Assembly (NCBI RefSeq): GCF_900115265.1
Contig: NZ_FOVU01000015.1
Location: forward strand, 43,291-107,290
DNA length: 64,000 bases
From: Bradyrhizobium sp. Ghvi
Lineage (GTDB): Bacteria; Pseudomonadota; Alphaproteobacteria; Rhizobiales; Xanthobacteraceae
Direction of reading: 5' to 3'
Within the stretch, counting starts at the first letter, position 1. Every line of letters starts with the position of its first letter. The translations under genes were made by a program, and so were the position numbers. The notes under the pieces are model-generated. The model did not search any database, was not told where the DNA came from, and saw nothing but the letters and a program-made list of their open reading frames with translations. This document shows, piece by piece, positions 52,365-62,566 of the stretch.

Positions 52365-52837
52365 GAGTATCCCCAATGGTTCGCCACGTCCGGAAATTTC
52401 CGAATCAGGTTGATTCCGTCGCTGACATATTTGTCGCCCGCCTCCGCGAGCTTTCCCAAATTAGCGAAGCCGAAGCGATCCCCATCCCGCAGCTGCTTGT
52501 TTACGACGATCAGCCGCCCTGAGATCAGCACCACGCGGCCCACGCCTTCATATCGCAGATTCAGAATCGGCTGGATCAGCACGCCGGTCGCCTTCTCGAT
52601 CGAGAGCGCGACCGCATGGAAGAACAGCTCAAGTCCCCGCAGCATATCGGGATCAGGATCACCGATAAGCGCCAATGCGCGCCCCTTCTGTCCGTCCAAA
52701 ATATAGAGTTCGAGCAGATCTAGATCGCTCTTCGCCCTCAAGGCTCCATTGGTATCTTGAAGGCGCCAAATCCTGATCAACTCCTTTAGGAATGGCGTGT
52801 CGAGCGCACAGCCTTGCTGCTTTATTTTTGCGATCAT
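52361..52837 (-). CDS. NifX-associated protein (DUF269)
   Basis: A 158-residue DUF269 protein: TPFLKELIRIWRLQDTNGAL, GRLIVVNKQLRDGDRFGFAN and LGKLAEAGDKYVSDGINLIR match the conserved nif-cluster family that always follows nifX. The role is thought to be in handling FeMo-co precursors. It starts six bases after nifX and overlaps the next gene. Confidence 0.92.
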   Translation of the reverse strand: MIAKIKQQGCALDTPFLKELIRIWRLQDTNGALRAKSDLDLLELYILDGQKGRALALIGDPDPDMLRGLELFFHAVALSIEKATGVLIQPILNLRYEGVGRVVLISGRLIVVNKQLRDGDRFGFANLGKLAEAGDKYVSDGINLIRKFPDVANHWGYS

Positions 52838-52843
52838 ATCACC

Positions 52844-53239
52844 TCATTCGTCGAACTCGAACGTTCGCCGTTGATCCTTTGCCATAGCCTTGCGGAGCCA
52901 GGGAGGTGGCGTGCCCTTCAGTACGCGCTCAAGTTTTTCGAGCAAAACCAGAATGCTCTCTGGCTGGTTCACCTTGATAGGATGGATCTTGTTGGCCACC
53001 ACTCGCGCAGCCCCGGCACCGCCAATGGCGGCGACGTAAAGAATCGCGCAATCCTTGATCGCCTCGATCTTCGGCGCCAACTTATCATCGCTGCCATCTT
53101 CCTTAAGGTCGCCCTCAAACTCGATCGCTTTGAGAAACACGTGCCCGCCAGGCGCGACGTCGTAGATTGCGATATTCTTTGCCCAACCAAAATGGGCATC
53201 GACTCGTCTCAGGTCCTGAGTAGCAAACGCGACCTTCAT
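52844..53239 (-). CDS. nifX: FeMo-co precursor carrier NifX
   Basis: NifX binds NifB-co and the VK-cluster and shuttles them between NifB and NifEN. The 131-residue product has the family features RRVDAHFGWAKNIAIYDVAP near the start and KVNQPESILVLLEKLERVLK near the end. Its ATG overlaps the nifN stop (ATGA, 53236-53239). Confidence 0.94.
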   Translation of the reverse strand: MKVAFATQDLRRVDAHFGWAKNIAIYDVAPGGHVFLKAIEFEGDLKEDGSDDKLAPKIEAIKDCAILYVAAIGGAGAARVVANKIHPIKVNQPESILVLLEKLERVLKGTPPPWLRKAMAKDQRRTFEFDE

Positions 53240-54645
53240 GCAATCGACCTCTCAGCCGCGCTGGTGGAGCTGCGATAGCCCGACCACCGTGGCGCTCCGG
53301 TCGTAGTCCGCCATGTATCGGGGGTAGGCTGATGGTTCTCCTCGCGGTGCGCGATCACGAGGTTGGCGATCTCGAAGATCAGATTGCGGGTACCACGATA
53401 GCCCACGGACAGTTGGTGTCCCGCACCAAGTCGATCGAACACCGGAAAACCCGTACGATAGAACGGCAATTTCAGGCGAGACGCCGCTTGCCTGCCATGC
53501 GAATGCGTGATCAGCAGGTCGCAATGGTTTGTCTTGGCAAGCCTTTCCAGATCCTCGAGATCGCCAATGAGTACCTCCTTGGTCTTGATCCGCTGGAGCA
53601 CCTCGGACTGAGTGGTCGTCACGGCCGCGGTCACCTGCGCGCCCATGTCATGCAGCATGCCGGACAGATCGAACAGAAGGTCTGGCTCAGCGCCGATAGC
53701 AATTTTGCGACCGCCAATGTGGAAGTGCGCGTCCAGCATTGCATCGGCGAGTTGACTGCGCTGGCGCCGATATTTCAAGGGTATGGGGCGGCCGCTGATC
53801 TCGCTTAAAAACGTCATGAATTCGTCGTTCGGACATAGACCGCACAGCCGCTCGAAGACACGAAAAGGCACGCCGGTTTTGACCTGCATGACCTCTGCCG
53901 CACGCTGCATCTGCGCCCCGATCGCAATCGTCCATCCGGCGCGGCCCATGCTCGCAATTTCGCCGACGCTTATGCCGCCGATGGTCGTTGGCGTAAACTC
54001 ATCCGGGATATGCCCATCGAGCGATCCCGCCAGGTCAGGCAGGAACGACGGGCACAAGCCGAAATCCTCCACTATGACGCGGAGTTCATCAAGATCGCCG
54101 GGCGTGAGGTGACATCCCGGCAGAACATTCACTTTCGATGGATCCCGCAGCCCATTGGCGCTGGGCCCTTCCACCAGCACCTCCACAATGCGCGCCACAG
54201 CCTTCTCCCAGCCGTCCTGGAACGCGCCCTTGAAATCAGGGGTCGAGCCATACACCAATGGCAACTGTGCGAGGTGCGGATGCTTGCTCCGGATTAGCTT
54301 CAGGTAGGCATCCACATCATCGCCATTGGTCTCGGTGACCCCGGTCGAGCAGATTCCGATGATCTTTGGCTTGGCACGGCTGTAGATGTTCAGTATCGCC
54401 TGCTCGAGATTCTCATAACCGCCGAGTACGGTCGCGACCTCGCTCATCGCGGTGGTCTGCAGTGGTACTGCCTCTTTGAAATGCCGGACAAAGAGCGTGA
54501 GCCCGAAGGACGTGCATCCCTGGGAGCCATGCAGAAGCGGCATCGCCCCACGCAACCCCATGAAGGCGAACGCGCCGCCGATCGGCTGACTCATCTTCAG
54601 CGGGTTGACAGCGCAAGCTTTCGTCGGCGCCGTGACCATGGCCAT
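53236..54645 (-). CDS. nifN: FeMo-co scaffold subunit NifN
   Basis: NifN pairs with NifE in the scaffold on which FeMo-co is completed. The 469-residue product resembles NifK in its N-terminal half: NPLKMSQPIGGAFAFMGLRG and LHGSQGCTSFGLTLFVRHFK, with the cluster-related Cys, then ICSTGVTETNGDD. It follows nifE by eight bases. Length is usual. Confidence 0.96.
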   Translation of the reverse strand: MAMVTAPTKACAVNPLKMSQPIGGAFAFMGLRGAMPLLHGSQGCTSFGLTLFVRHFKEAVPLQTTAMSEVATVLGGYENLEQAILNIYSRAKPKIIGICSTGVTETNGDDVDAYLKLIRSKHPHLAQLPLVYGSTPDFKGAFQDGWEKAVARIVEVLVEGPSANGLRDPSKVNVLPGCHLTPGDLDELRVIVEDFGLCPSFLPDLAGSLDGHIPDEFTPTTIGGISVGEIASMGRAGWTIAIGAQMQRAAEVMQVKTGVPFRVFERLCGLCPNDEFMTFLSEISGRPIPLKYRRQRSQLADAMLDAHFHIGGRKIAIGAEPDLLFDLSGMLHDMGAQVTAAVTTTQSEVLQRIKTKEVLIGDLEDLERLAKTNHCDLLITHSHGRQAASRLKLPFYRTGFPVFDRLGAGHQLSVGYRGTRNLIFEIANLVIAHREENHQPTPDTWRTTTGAPRWSGYRSSTSAAERSIA

Positions 54646-54653
54646 GACGCCCC

Positions 54654-56300
54654 CTATTCTGCGGCCTGTCGCACGGGAGATGGCTCGCGCGCCAAGATCC
54701 CTTCGATGCGTCTTTGGCAGCAGCCACCGACAGCATTGGTATGCTCCCTGACCTCTGCGACGCTCCTCAGGCCGTGAGCGTAGATTGCATCCTCAATCGT
54801 GCCCAGATCGACCGTGTTACACATGCAGATCTTCCTCGCGCGGCGCGCGGTTTCGGCGAACGCCAGATCGCAGGCGATCGTGGCCACCGGCGATTGCATC
54901 TGCTCGCTCGCCTTGGCCAATGCCTCCCATGGTGCGGGTCGACGTAGCTGCTCCCACATGGGACTGGAGAGCGATTTGTCGATCTCCTCCACCAGCTTGA
55001 CCATTCCGACATAGCCCATATAGGCTTGGCAACGCTCCTGATTGATGTCGAGCCAGGGCATCGCCGCTTTGAGCGCGACGAACTGCGACTTGCCGCCCGA
55101 TAGCATGATGTCCGCTTTTGCGTCCTTCAACATCTTGTACATTTCGCGCGGCGTCATATCCTCAATCATGTGGGCATCCTGCCCCATGAGCTCCTTGATG
55201 CGCTCCTTGTCTTTCCTGGTTGATTTCTTGACGCTGGTTCCCACTAACTCGAGCCCGGCTTGCTGGAGTGCCGCAACGACAGACCATGACTTGACGCCGC
55301 CGGTAATCAACAAGGCCTTCTTGCCTTCGAACCGAGGCTTGTACGGCTCTATCGCAGCCCAGGCTCGCGCTTCCTCGCGCGCGATCACCGCTTCAGTGCG
55401 TCCAAGCAGATCCGTCGGCGCGCCGCGTTCAACCAATAAGCGGGCAAGCTGACGCAGCGATTTGCTCGAATCTTGAATACCGTAGAACGCCCCCTCGAAG
55501 AACGGTATGCCGTAGCGTTGCTCCATCTTGCGTGCGACGTTAATCATGGACTTTGAGCAGACCAACATCGCCGCCCGCGCGCGATGAGATGAAGCGACTT
55601 CCCGATATTTGCCATCGCCGGAGATGCAGGAGAGAATCCGTACTCCAAGCTCATCTAGCAATGGCTTTACTTGCCAGAGCTCTCCCGAAATATTGTATTC
55701 TCCGATCAGGTTGATATCGTACGGGGTGGTGTAGTCAGGCTCTCGCGTCCCGATCACATAGTCGAGCAACGCCTCGCCGGCGAGCTTGTTACCGAGGTTC
55801 TTCGAGCCGACGAAGCCCGGGGAATTGATTGGGATCACCGGCTTTGCGAACCTTCGAGATGCTGCCTTACAGACTGCGTTGATGTCGTCACCGATCATCG
55901 CCGGAATGCAGGTTTGATAGACGAAGATGGCGGGCGGGTCGCATTTATCGATGATCTCCTTAATCGCTTTGCAGAGCCGCTTTTCCCCTCCGAATACAAT
56001 ATCGGTTTCGCTCAAATCGGTTGTGAATGCGGTGCGCCAAAGATTCGAGCCGGACGACGCCGCGCCGCGATTGTCCCAGGAATTACCTTCGCACGCGATT
56101 GGACCATGCACCAAGTGAGCGACATCGGTGAACGGCTGCAGCGCAATCTTGGCGCCATCGAAAGCACAGCCGCCGGCAGCGCTACCCGGCTGCAGTTGCT
56201 TGGTGCATCCGTTCTTGCGTTCAGCCTCCGATTTGCTACCGTTCTTGGCGCAGCCCGGCTCGTCGAAAATACTCCGGACCGTGGCCGCTAGTGAACTCAT
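54654..56300 (-). CDS. nifE: FeMo-co scaffold subunit NifE
   Basis: NifE is the NifD-like scaffold subunit. The 548-residue product has an N-terminal Cys-bearing stretch (GCTKQLQPGSAAGGCAFDGA), HGPIACEGNSWDNRGA, VYQTCIPAMIGDDINAVCKA and a C-terminal NifU-like Cys cluster of the BFD type (CMCNTVDLGTIEDAIY...GGCCQRRIEGIL at about 495-540). This C-terminal extension, a [2Fe-2S]-binding BFD-like tail, makes it longer than the 475 residues of the Azotobacter protein, as known for Bradyrhizobium NifE. It is 96 bases after nifK. Confidence 0.96.
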   Translation of the reverse strand: MSSLAATVRSIFDEPGCAKNGSKSEAERKNGCTKQLQPGSAAGGCAFDGAKIALQPFTDVAHLVHGPIACEGNSWDNRGAASSGSNLWRTAFTTDLSETDIVFGGEKRLCKAIKEIIDKCDPPAIFVYQTCIPAMIGDDINAVCKAASRRFAKPVIPINSPGFVGSKNLGNKLAGEALLDYVIGTREPDYTTPYDINLIGEYNISGELWQVKPLLDELGVRILSCISGDGKYREVASSHRARAAMLVCSKSMINVARKMEQRYGIPFFEGAFYGIQDSSKSLRQLARLLVERGAPTDLLGRTEAVIAREEARAWAAIEPYKPRFEGKKALLITGGVKSWSVVAALQQAGLELVGTSVKKSTRKDKERIKELMGQDAHMIEDMTPREMYKMLKDAKADIMLSGGKSQFVALKAAMPWLDINQERCQAYMGYVGMVKLVEEIDKSLSSPMWEQLRRPAPWEALAKASEQMQSPVATIACDLAFAETARRARKICMCNTVDLGTIEDAIYAHGLRSVAEVREHTNAVGGCCQRRIEGILAREPSPVRQAAE

Positions 56301-56396
56301 CCCTTTTTCCTCTCAGCGCAAACTAGTTGCATGGTCGACCGTCATGTGCTTGTGCCATCGTCGAGTGCTTGGCCGATGGCACGGCACGGTCGCTCG

Positions 56397-57953
56397 TCAG
56401 CGAATGATGTCGAAGCTGTAGTCGGTTTTGCCAAGAACGTTCGTCTTCTTGTCGATCTCATCGAAGATCTTGTCCAAGATCTTCACCAGAGCATTCAGCC
56501 CTCCCTGATATCCCCATAGAGGGGAGCGGTGATGGTGATGCCGATCAAAAATCGGAAAGCCGATGCGGATCAGTGGCGTTCCAGTATCGCGCTCCAGATA
56601 CTTGCCATAGGTGTTGCCAATCAGAAAATCGACTGGCTCGGTGAACAGGAGTGAACGCATGTGCCAGAGGTCGCGGCCCGGATAGGCTTGGCAGCCCCGC
56701 CCAAATGGCGAGCTTGCAAGCAGCACCTGCATTTTTTCGTGCCAGGCCTTGTTGCCGTTGGTGGACAGCACATGGGTCGGCTCGGCACCGAGTTCGAGCA
56801 GAAACGCGGCCAATCCGTAGCAAAGATCCGGATCGCCATAGATAGCGAACTTCTTGCCATGGATATGCGCGCTGGAGTCAGCGATAGCGTCGACCAGGCG
56901 GCCACGTTCTCGCGCAAGTTGCTCGGGAATCTCCTTGCCGCTGATGCGTGACAGCGCCACGATAAAGTCATCCGTTGCGGATAGGCCCACCGGGTAGTTG
57001 AAGGATTCGACATCCTGGCCGTGCTCAGCCACGAATGGCAGCGTTTTTTCGGTGCACCACTGCTGCATGGAGATTGTCGCCTTGGCGTGAATCGCGTTGG
57101 CCGCATCTTCCAGCGTCGTGCCGCCATCATACATCCGGAATTCGCCGTCGGTCGGAGTATCGAAGACTTCAGAATTATCCGAAAGGATCGTGTGCTGGAT
57201 GCCCATCAGCGCCAAGATGCGCTTGATCTCGCGAAGGTTTCCGACGGTATAGCCATCGAACCCACCAATGATATTGATCGCCTCGTTTTGCTTGCGCTCC
57301 AGCTTCGGCGCTGTTCCGGCCTTGCCGTCCCAAAAGTGCTCCAGAATGCCCTTGAGCGCATTGTCATAACCGGTGACGTGGCTGCCGACGAACGCCGGCG
57401 TATGGGCGAATGGCACGTCGAAGTCCGCTGGAACTGAGCCTTTTTCTTTCGACGTCTTGATGAAGGCGTTGAGGTCATCGCCGATCACCTCGGCCATGCA
57501 GGTCGTAGAGACCGCAATCATCTTGGGTTTGTACATGTTATAGCTGTTGGCGAGCCCGTCGATCATGTTGTTCAGGCCGCCGAATACGGCAGCGTCCTCC
57601 GTCATCGACGAAGAGACGCAGGAAGAAGGCTCCTTGAAGTGCCGCGATAGATGGCTGCGGTAATAAGCCACGCAACCTTGCGAGCCGTGGACGAAGGGCA
57701 GCGTGCCCTCAAAGCCAACAGAGGCGAATACGGCGCCAAGCGGCTGGCATGCCTTGGCCGGATTTACCGCCAGCGCCTCCCGCGCAAAGTTCTTTTCGCG
57801 ATATTCGGTCGTTTTCGTCCATTCTTTGATGCGCTCGACCTCGGCGGGATCGCGAGGATTCTCGAACATCTTCTTCTTGGCCAGCATCTGCTGGTATTCT
57901 GGACCGCGGAACAGCTCGAGATGATCGAGCACGTGTTCGGCACTCTGCGCCAT
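56397..57953 (-). CDS. nifK: nitrogenase MoFe protein beta chain NifK
   Basis: The 518-residue beta subunit of dinitrogenase. The P-cluster ligands are seen at C69 (NPAKACQPLG), C94 (HGSQGCVAYYRSHLSRHF) and C152 (STTCMAEVIGDD). ATG follows AAGGA. It lies 65 bases after nifD in the nifDKEN operon. Length and motifs are fully normal. Confidence 0.98.
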   Translation of the reverse strand: MAQSAEHVLDHLELFRGPEYQQMLAKKKMFENPRDPAEVERIKEWTKTTEYREKNFAREALAVNPAKACQPLGAVFASVGFEGTLPFVHGSQGCVAYYRSHLSRHFKEPSSCVSSSMTEDAAVFGGLNNMIDGLANSYNMYKPKMIAVSTTCMAEVIGDDLNAFIKTSKEKGSVPADFDVPFAHTPAFVGSHVTGYDNALKGILEHFWDGKAGTAPKLERKQNEAINIIGGFDGYTVGNLREIKRILALMGIQHTILSDNSEVFDTPTDGEFRMYDGGTTLEDAANAIHAKATISMQQWCTEKTLPFVAEHGQDVESFNYPVGLSATDDFIVALSRISGKEIPEQLARERGRLVDAIADSSAHIHGKKFAIYGDPDLCYGLAAFLLELGAEPTHVLSTNGNKAWHEKMQVLLASSPFGRGCQAYPGRDLWHMRSLLFTEPVDFLIGNTYGKYLERDTGTPLIRIGFPIFDRHHHHRSPLWGYQGGLNALVKILDKIFDEIDKKTNVLGKTDYSFDIIR

Positions 57954-58018
57954 TGTTGAAATCCTTCACTACGAGATTGGTGTCGCCCCGGCTTGCGCAC
58001 AGAGCGAGATGAGTTGGT

Positions 58019-59521
58019 TTATTCTGCAGCCAGAAGTTTGGCGCTCGAAGCTTCCTTCCAGGGGGCCTTCGTTTTCTTCCAAACCGGCGAGTTGATCGCC
58101 ATGTCCATGTCGCGCGCAAAGATCGCAAAGCCGTCGTAGCCGTGATATGGGCCCGAATAGTCCCAAGAGTGCATCTGCCGAAACGGAACACCCATCTTTT
58201 GAAAAACGTATTTTTCTTTGATGCCCGAACCGACGAGGTCCGGCTGGAGCTTTTCGACAAAGCGCTCGAACTCATAGCCATTGACGTCATCGTAGATGAG
58301 CGTGCTGTCCTTTACGTAGTGCTGAGCTGTGCGCTGATAGTCGTCGTTGTGACCGAACTCGTATCCTGTGCCAATGACCTCCATCCCGAGGTCCTCATAT
58401 GCGCCAATCACATGACGCGGACGGAGGCCGCCGACGTACAGCATCACGGTCTTGCCCTCCAGGCGCGGGCGATATTTTGCGATCACAGCGTTCACCAGCG
58501 GCTGGTACTTTTCAATCACCCGCTCGGCGCCTTCCTTGATTTTGTCGTCGAAATAGCCCGCAATCTTACGCAGCGACTCTGCAATCTTTGAAGGTCCGAA
58601 GAAGTTGTACTCGCACCAGGGGATACCGAACTTCTCTTCCATGTGGCGTGAGATGTAGTTCATGGAACGATAGCAATGCAGAATGTTGAGCTTTGCCTTC
58701 GGCGTTGCCTCGAGCTCAGCCAGTGAACCGTCGCCGGACCACTGCGCGATCACCCGCAGACCCATCTCCTCCAGCAGAATTCGTGATGACCACGCGTCGC
58801 CGCCGATATTGTAGTCTCCGATGATCGCAACATCGTACGGCGTCGGCTCAAACTTTGGTTTGGCATCGGGCTCGAGCTGGTCGAAAATCCAGTCGCGTAC
58901 CGCGTCGTTGGCAATGTGATGGCCTAGTGACTGCGACACGCCGCGAAAGCCCTCACAGCGGACCGGCACGATGGTCTTGCCGCCATATTCCTTCGACTTC
59001 GCTCTCGACACGGCCTCGATGTCGTCACCGATCAATCCGATCGGACATTCCGATTGGATCGTGATGCCGTTGTTGAGCGGAAACAGCTCTTGGATTTCGT
59101 CAAGAATTTTGACCAGCTTCTTGTCGCCACCGAATACGATATCCTTTTCCTGGAAGTCGGAGGTGAACTGCAGGGTCACGAAGCTATCGATGCCCGTCGT
59201 GCCAACGTAATAATTGCGTCGCGAGCCCCACGAATACTGACCGCAGCCGACCGGGCCATGGCTGATATGGACCATGTCCTTGATTGGTCCCCAGACCACC
59301 CCCTTTGACCCTGCATAGGCGCAGCCTCTGATCGTCATCACGCCAGGTATGGATTTGATATTGGACTTCACCCCGCAATCTGACTTGCCGGCTTGGTGAA
59401 CGTTGAGGTGCTTGGCACGCCGTTTCGCGGTTTTCTCCGGATAGACCTTCAGCACCTCCTCGATCAGCTCTTTGTTGCGAGCCCTGATTTCTGCGATGCT
59501 CTGGGTCGTGGCGAGACTCAT
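58019..59521 (-). CDS. nifD: nitrogenase MoFe protein alpha chain NifD
   Basis: The 500-residue alpha subunit of dinitrogenase. P-cluster ligands are C67 (TIRGCAYAGSKG), C93 (GPVGCGQYSWGSRR) and C159 (SECPIGLIGDD); the FeMo-co ligands are C283 (ILHCYRSMNYI) and H451 (QMHSWDYSGPYHGYDGF). The Arg/Trp surroundings are normal for Mo nitrogenase. ATG at 59521 gives the standard start; the open frame to 59620 crosses the promoter. A sigma-54 promoter and two NifA sites lie upstream. Confidence 0.99.
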   Translation of the reverse strand: MSLATTQSIAEIRARNKELIEEVLKVYPEKTAKRRAKHLNVHQAGKSDCGVKSNIKSIPGVMTIRGCAYAGSKGVVWGPIKDMVHISHGPVGCGQYSWGSRRNYYVGTTGIDSFVTLQFTSDFQEKDIVFGGDKKLVKILDEIQELFPLNNGITIQSECPIGLIGDDIEAVSRAKSKEYGGKTIVPVRCEGFRGVSQSLGHHIANDAVRDWIFDQLEPDAKPKFEPTPYDVAIIGDYNIGGDAWSSRILLEEMGLRVIAQWSGDGSLAELEATPKAKLNILHCYRSMNYISRHMEEKFGIPWCEYNFFGPSKIAESLRKIAGYFDDKIKEGAERVIEKYQPLVNAVIAKYRPRLEGKTVMLYVGGLRPRHVIGAYEDLGMEVIGTGYEFGHNDDYQRTAQHYVKDSTLIYDDVNGYEFERFVEKLQPDLVGSGIKEKYVFQKMGVPFRQMHSWDYSGPYHGYDGFAIFARDMDMAINSPVWKKTKAPWKEASSAKLLAAE

Positions 59522-59575
59522 CTGATGTCCTTCGAAAGTTACCTGTTGCGAGGGCGGCTTCTTGAGCAAGACTTT

Positions 59576-59591
59576 TGCAACCAGCATGCCA
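59576..59591 (-). promoter_or_regulatory. -24/-12 (sigma-54) promoter of nifDKENX
   Basis: On the minus strand TGGCATGCTGGTTGCA fits TGGCAY-N5-TTGCW, 55 bases before the nifD ATG. Confidence 0.92.
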
Positions 59592-59661
59592 GCCCTCGTG
59601 AGCACCAAAAAACATAGCAATCAAAAACGCTTAGCGCGCCTCCTGCGGTCACAGGGCGTGT

Positions 59662-59677
59662 TGTTGCGAACCCGACA
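59662..59677. promoter_or_regulatory. NifA upstream activator site (nifD, proximal)
   Basis: TGT-TGCGAACCCG-ACA, an exact TGT-N10-ACA, 70 bases upstream of the nifD -24 element. Confidence 0.85.
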
Positions 59678-59711
59678 TTACGCTTTGGGCAGAGAACTCT
59701 TGGTTTGGCCC

Positions 59712-59727
59712 TGTTCGAAATGAAACA
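59712..59727. promoter_or_regulatory. NifA upstream activator site (nifD, distal)
   Basis: TGT-TCGAAATGAA-ACA, an exact TGT-N10-ACA, 50 bases beyond the proximal site. Confidence 0.82.
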
Positions 59728-59980
59728 AGGGCTGGCTATGCGCGAAATTGCCCGCCCAATTCTCGAGCGTATCCGCGATCGCAGTACTCTGCGATCGCGC
59801 TCGCCGAAGGCGCCACACAGGAAGAGCGGCCGCAAGGGTGGCTGGCCGATACACGCCTGCCAATGCTATCTGTTCTCGCTGCGAGGTGCTTACCTGCAGC
59901 GATGCGATGAGGTGCATGACCTCATCCTCCAGACCTCAACGCAAGCTGCTTTGCCACCTGGACATCGTAGGCTCGCTGAA

Positions 59981-61228
59981 TCACGAGAACAGCTGCCGCG
60001 CCTTGATAAGCGCACGCACTAGCACATCAATCTCTTGACGTGTATTGTAAAGTCCGAGGGACGCACGGCACGTTGCCAGCACGCCAAAGCGCTTGAGCAG
60101 CGGCATCGCACAATGGGTCCCCGCCCGCACCGCTACACCGGCGCGGTCGATGACGGTAGCAATATCATGCGCATGCGCACCCTTCATATCAAAGGAAATG
60201 ATCGGCCCTTTGTCGGCCGGGGTCCCGATCATGCGCACGAAATTGATCTCCGCCAGCCTCTCCTGCGCGTAAGCGAGCAGTACTCTCTCGTAGCGGCGGA
60301 TCTGCACCTTGCCTATTGAATTGACGTAATCGATAGCCGCCCCTAAACCGATCGCTTCGACGATCGGCGGGGTGCCGGCTTCGAACCGGTGTGGCGGCTC
60401 GCCATAAATAACGCCGGAACGCGAGACCTCGCGGATCATCTCTCCGCCCCCATTAAAAGGCGGCATCGATGCCAGATGCTCCGCCTTGCCGTAAAGCACA
60501 CCGATCCCGGTCGGACCATAGAGTTTATGGCCCGTCATGACGTAGAAATCGCAATCAATGTCGCAGACATCGGCGCTCAGATGGACGCATCCTTGCGAGC
60601 CGTCGACCAGCACCGGGATACCACGAGCATGCGCGATCCTCACCACGTCTTTCACGGGCAATACCGTGCCGAGCACGTTCGACATCTGTGCGATTGCAAC
60701 CATCTTGGTGCGCGGGGTCAGCAGTTGCTCAAAATGACCGAGCAAGAAGTTTCCGTCATCGTCCACCGGCGCCCATTTGATTACTGCACCGAGTCGTTCC
60801 CTGAGAAGGTGCCATGGCACAATATTGGAGTGGTGTTCCATAATCGAGAGAACGATTTCGTCACCCGGGGTAATGCGTTCGCGGCCAAAAGTCTGGGCGA
60901 CCAGATTGATTGCCTCCGTTGCGCTCCGAGTGAAGATGATCTCTTCGTTTAAACGCGCGTTCACAAACCGCGCCACCTTGGTACGGGCGCGTTCATACGC
61001 CTCGGTCGCCGCGTTAGCGAGGTAGTGCAAGCCGCGATGAACGTTGGCGTATTCGCTTGAGTACACCTGCATCATACGGTCAAGCACGGCGTTGGGCTTT
61101 TGCGCGGATGCAGCGTTGTCGAGGTAAACAAGCGGCTTGCCGTACACCGTCATGGCGAGCGCAGGGAAGTCCGTACGTAGACGGTCGACCTCGTAACTGC
61201 CATTGCTCACGGCGGGATGTGCGCTCAT
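59981..61228 (-). CDS. sufS: cysteine desulfurase SufS
   Basis: SufS supplies sulfur to the SufBCD scaffold. The 415-residue product has VYLDNAASAQKP, MEHHSNIVPW, the PLP Lys in MTGHKLYGPTGIGVLYG and the active-site Cys in RAGTHCAMPLL. Class II layout separates it from the NifS at 47515. Its ATG overlaps the sufD stop (ATGA). About 460 bases with the nifD promoter follow it. Confidence 0.95.
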   Translation of the reverse strand: MSAHPAVSNGSYEVDRLRTDFPALAMTVYGKPLVYLDNAASAQKPNAVLDRMMQVYSSEYANVHRGLHYLANAATEAYERARTKVARFVNARLNEEIIFTRSATEAINLVAQTFGRERITPGDEIVLSIMEHHSNIVPWHLLRERLGAVIKWAPVDDDGNFLLGHFEQLLTPRTKMVAIAQMSNVLGTVLPVKDVVRIAHARGIPVLVDGSQGCVHLSADVCDIDCDFYVMTGHKLYGPTGIGVLYGKAEHLASMPPFNGGGEMIREVSRSGVIYGEPPHRFEAGTPPIVEAIGLGAAIDYVNSIGKVQIRRYERVLLAYAQERLAEINFVRMIGTPADKGPIISFDMKGAHAHDIATVIDRAGVAVRAGTHCAMPLLKRFGVLATCRASLGLYNTRQEIDVLVRALIKARQLFS

Positions 61229-62547
61229 CGCCCCGCCTGCAGCCAGTGTTCAGCTTGTGCTGTCACAAAATCGCGCAGATTCTCGGACGTGATCTCCTCA
61301 ATTGGCTCACCAATGAACGCTTTGATCAGCAATGTCTGCGCATCCTTTTCGGATAGCCCCCGAGCGCGCAGATAGAACAAGAGGGTGTCATCCAGTGCAC
61401 CCGATGTCGCTCCGTGGCCGCAGGTCACGTCGTCAGCCAAGATTTCAAGTTCCGGCTTACTGTCGGCCTCGGCCTGGTCGGACAGGAGCAACGCTCGTGT
61501 CGTCAGGGCGGCGTCGGTCTTCCGAGCGCCGGGACGAACGACAATTCGGCCCTGAAACACCGATCGGCCGCAATCGTCGATGACCGCGCGGAACTTCTCC
61601 CGACTGGTGCAATGTGGCACGGCGTGGTCGACCACGATCGTTGTGTCCGCGTGGAGCTTGTGCCTGACGAGATTAACCCCATTCGCCGAGAGCTTGGTTC
61701 CTTCGCCGGCCAGCGTGATGAATCCCTGATAGCGGCTGATGGAGCCGCTGCAGGTCATGCTGAAGAGGTCGAGCTTAGCCCTGGTGCCGGCTGCGATAAT
61801 GGCCGACGAGATATTCACGGCGTCAGAGGCAGCGGCTGCCACCCGGATATGCGAAAGGCTTGCCTCGTCACCAACCAGGGCGATTGTCGCATCGTTCGTT
61901 TGATAGCCGCTCGCGCCTTCAGCCGGAACGAAACTTTCCACGACGGCTGCATGCGCTCCGTTACCAAGCTGTAGATACGAGCGTGTATAGGTGGACACCG
62001 ACAGTCCGGTTGCGACGTGAACGATTTGAATTGGTCGCTTCACCGCATTGCCCTCGGCGACCGTAATCACCAGACCATCCGTCGCCATTGCGGCATTGAG
62101 CGAGATCGCCGAATCGCTCGTCGTGGACAGCATCAGACCGGCCATGGCTCCACTGACCGAATTCTCCAGAACCTCTCGCAGCGACCGCACAACGACTTCA
62201 TTTTCCAGCCTGCCGAGATCGGATAACTCCGGCGCGAATATGCCATCCACCAAAACCAGTTTGATCGCCTGATCGGCAGCCACTTGCTTGGCCGACGCCT
62301 TTGCGCGCACCAGCGCCTCCGCATCCGGTTGCGGAGCGAGTGGCAGCACCTCGCCGATCAGGGCGCGCAGATCAGTGTATTTCCAATCCTCCATGCCTCC
62401 ATGTGGGAGGCCGGCACGCTTGTAAACGTCGAATGCCCTCGCCCGGATTTGGGGGATAGGGCCTGCACCAGGCAGCCGTCCACGCGCCGCAGCGAAAACG
62501 TCGCCCGTTGCGCGTTCGGTGTCGGCTTTGGCCGAAACCTGTTTCAT
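61225..62547 (-). CDS. sufD: Fe-S assembly protein SufD
   Basis: A 440-residue SufD, partner of SufB and SufC. Visible features are GLPHGGMEDWKYTDLRAL near the N-terminus and the C-terminal block SKPELEILADDVTCGHGATS, GALDDTLLFYLRARGLSEKD. ATG at 62547, after AGGGA, is preferred; the frame reaches 62598, inside sufC. It is followed by sufS with a stop/start overlap. Confidence 0.94.
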   Translation of the reverse strand: MKQVSAKADTERATGDVFAAARGRLPGAGPIPQIRARAFDVYKRAGLPHGGMEDWKYTDLRALIGEVLPLAPQPDAEALVRAKASAKQVAADQAIKLVLVDGIFAPELSDLGRLENEVVVRSLREVLENSVSGAMAGLMLSTTSDSAISLNAAMATDGLVITVAEGNAVKRPIQIVHVATGLSVSTYTRSYLQLGNGAHAAVVESFVPAEGASGYQTNDATIALVGDEASLSHIRVAAAASDAVNISSAIIAAGTRAKLDLFSMTCSGSISRYQGFITLAGEGTKLSANGVNLVRHKLHADTTIVVDHAVPHCTSREKFRAVIDDCGRSVFQGRIVVRPGARKTDAALTTRALLLSDQAEADSKPELEILADDVTCGHGATSGALDDTLLFYLRARGLSEKDAQTLLIKAFIGEPIEEITSENLRDFVTAQAEHWLQAGR

Positions 62548-62566
62548 CGCGGAATCCCTAGAGTCC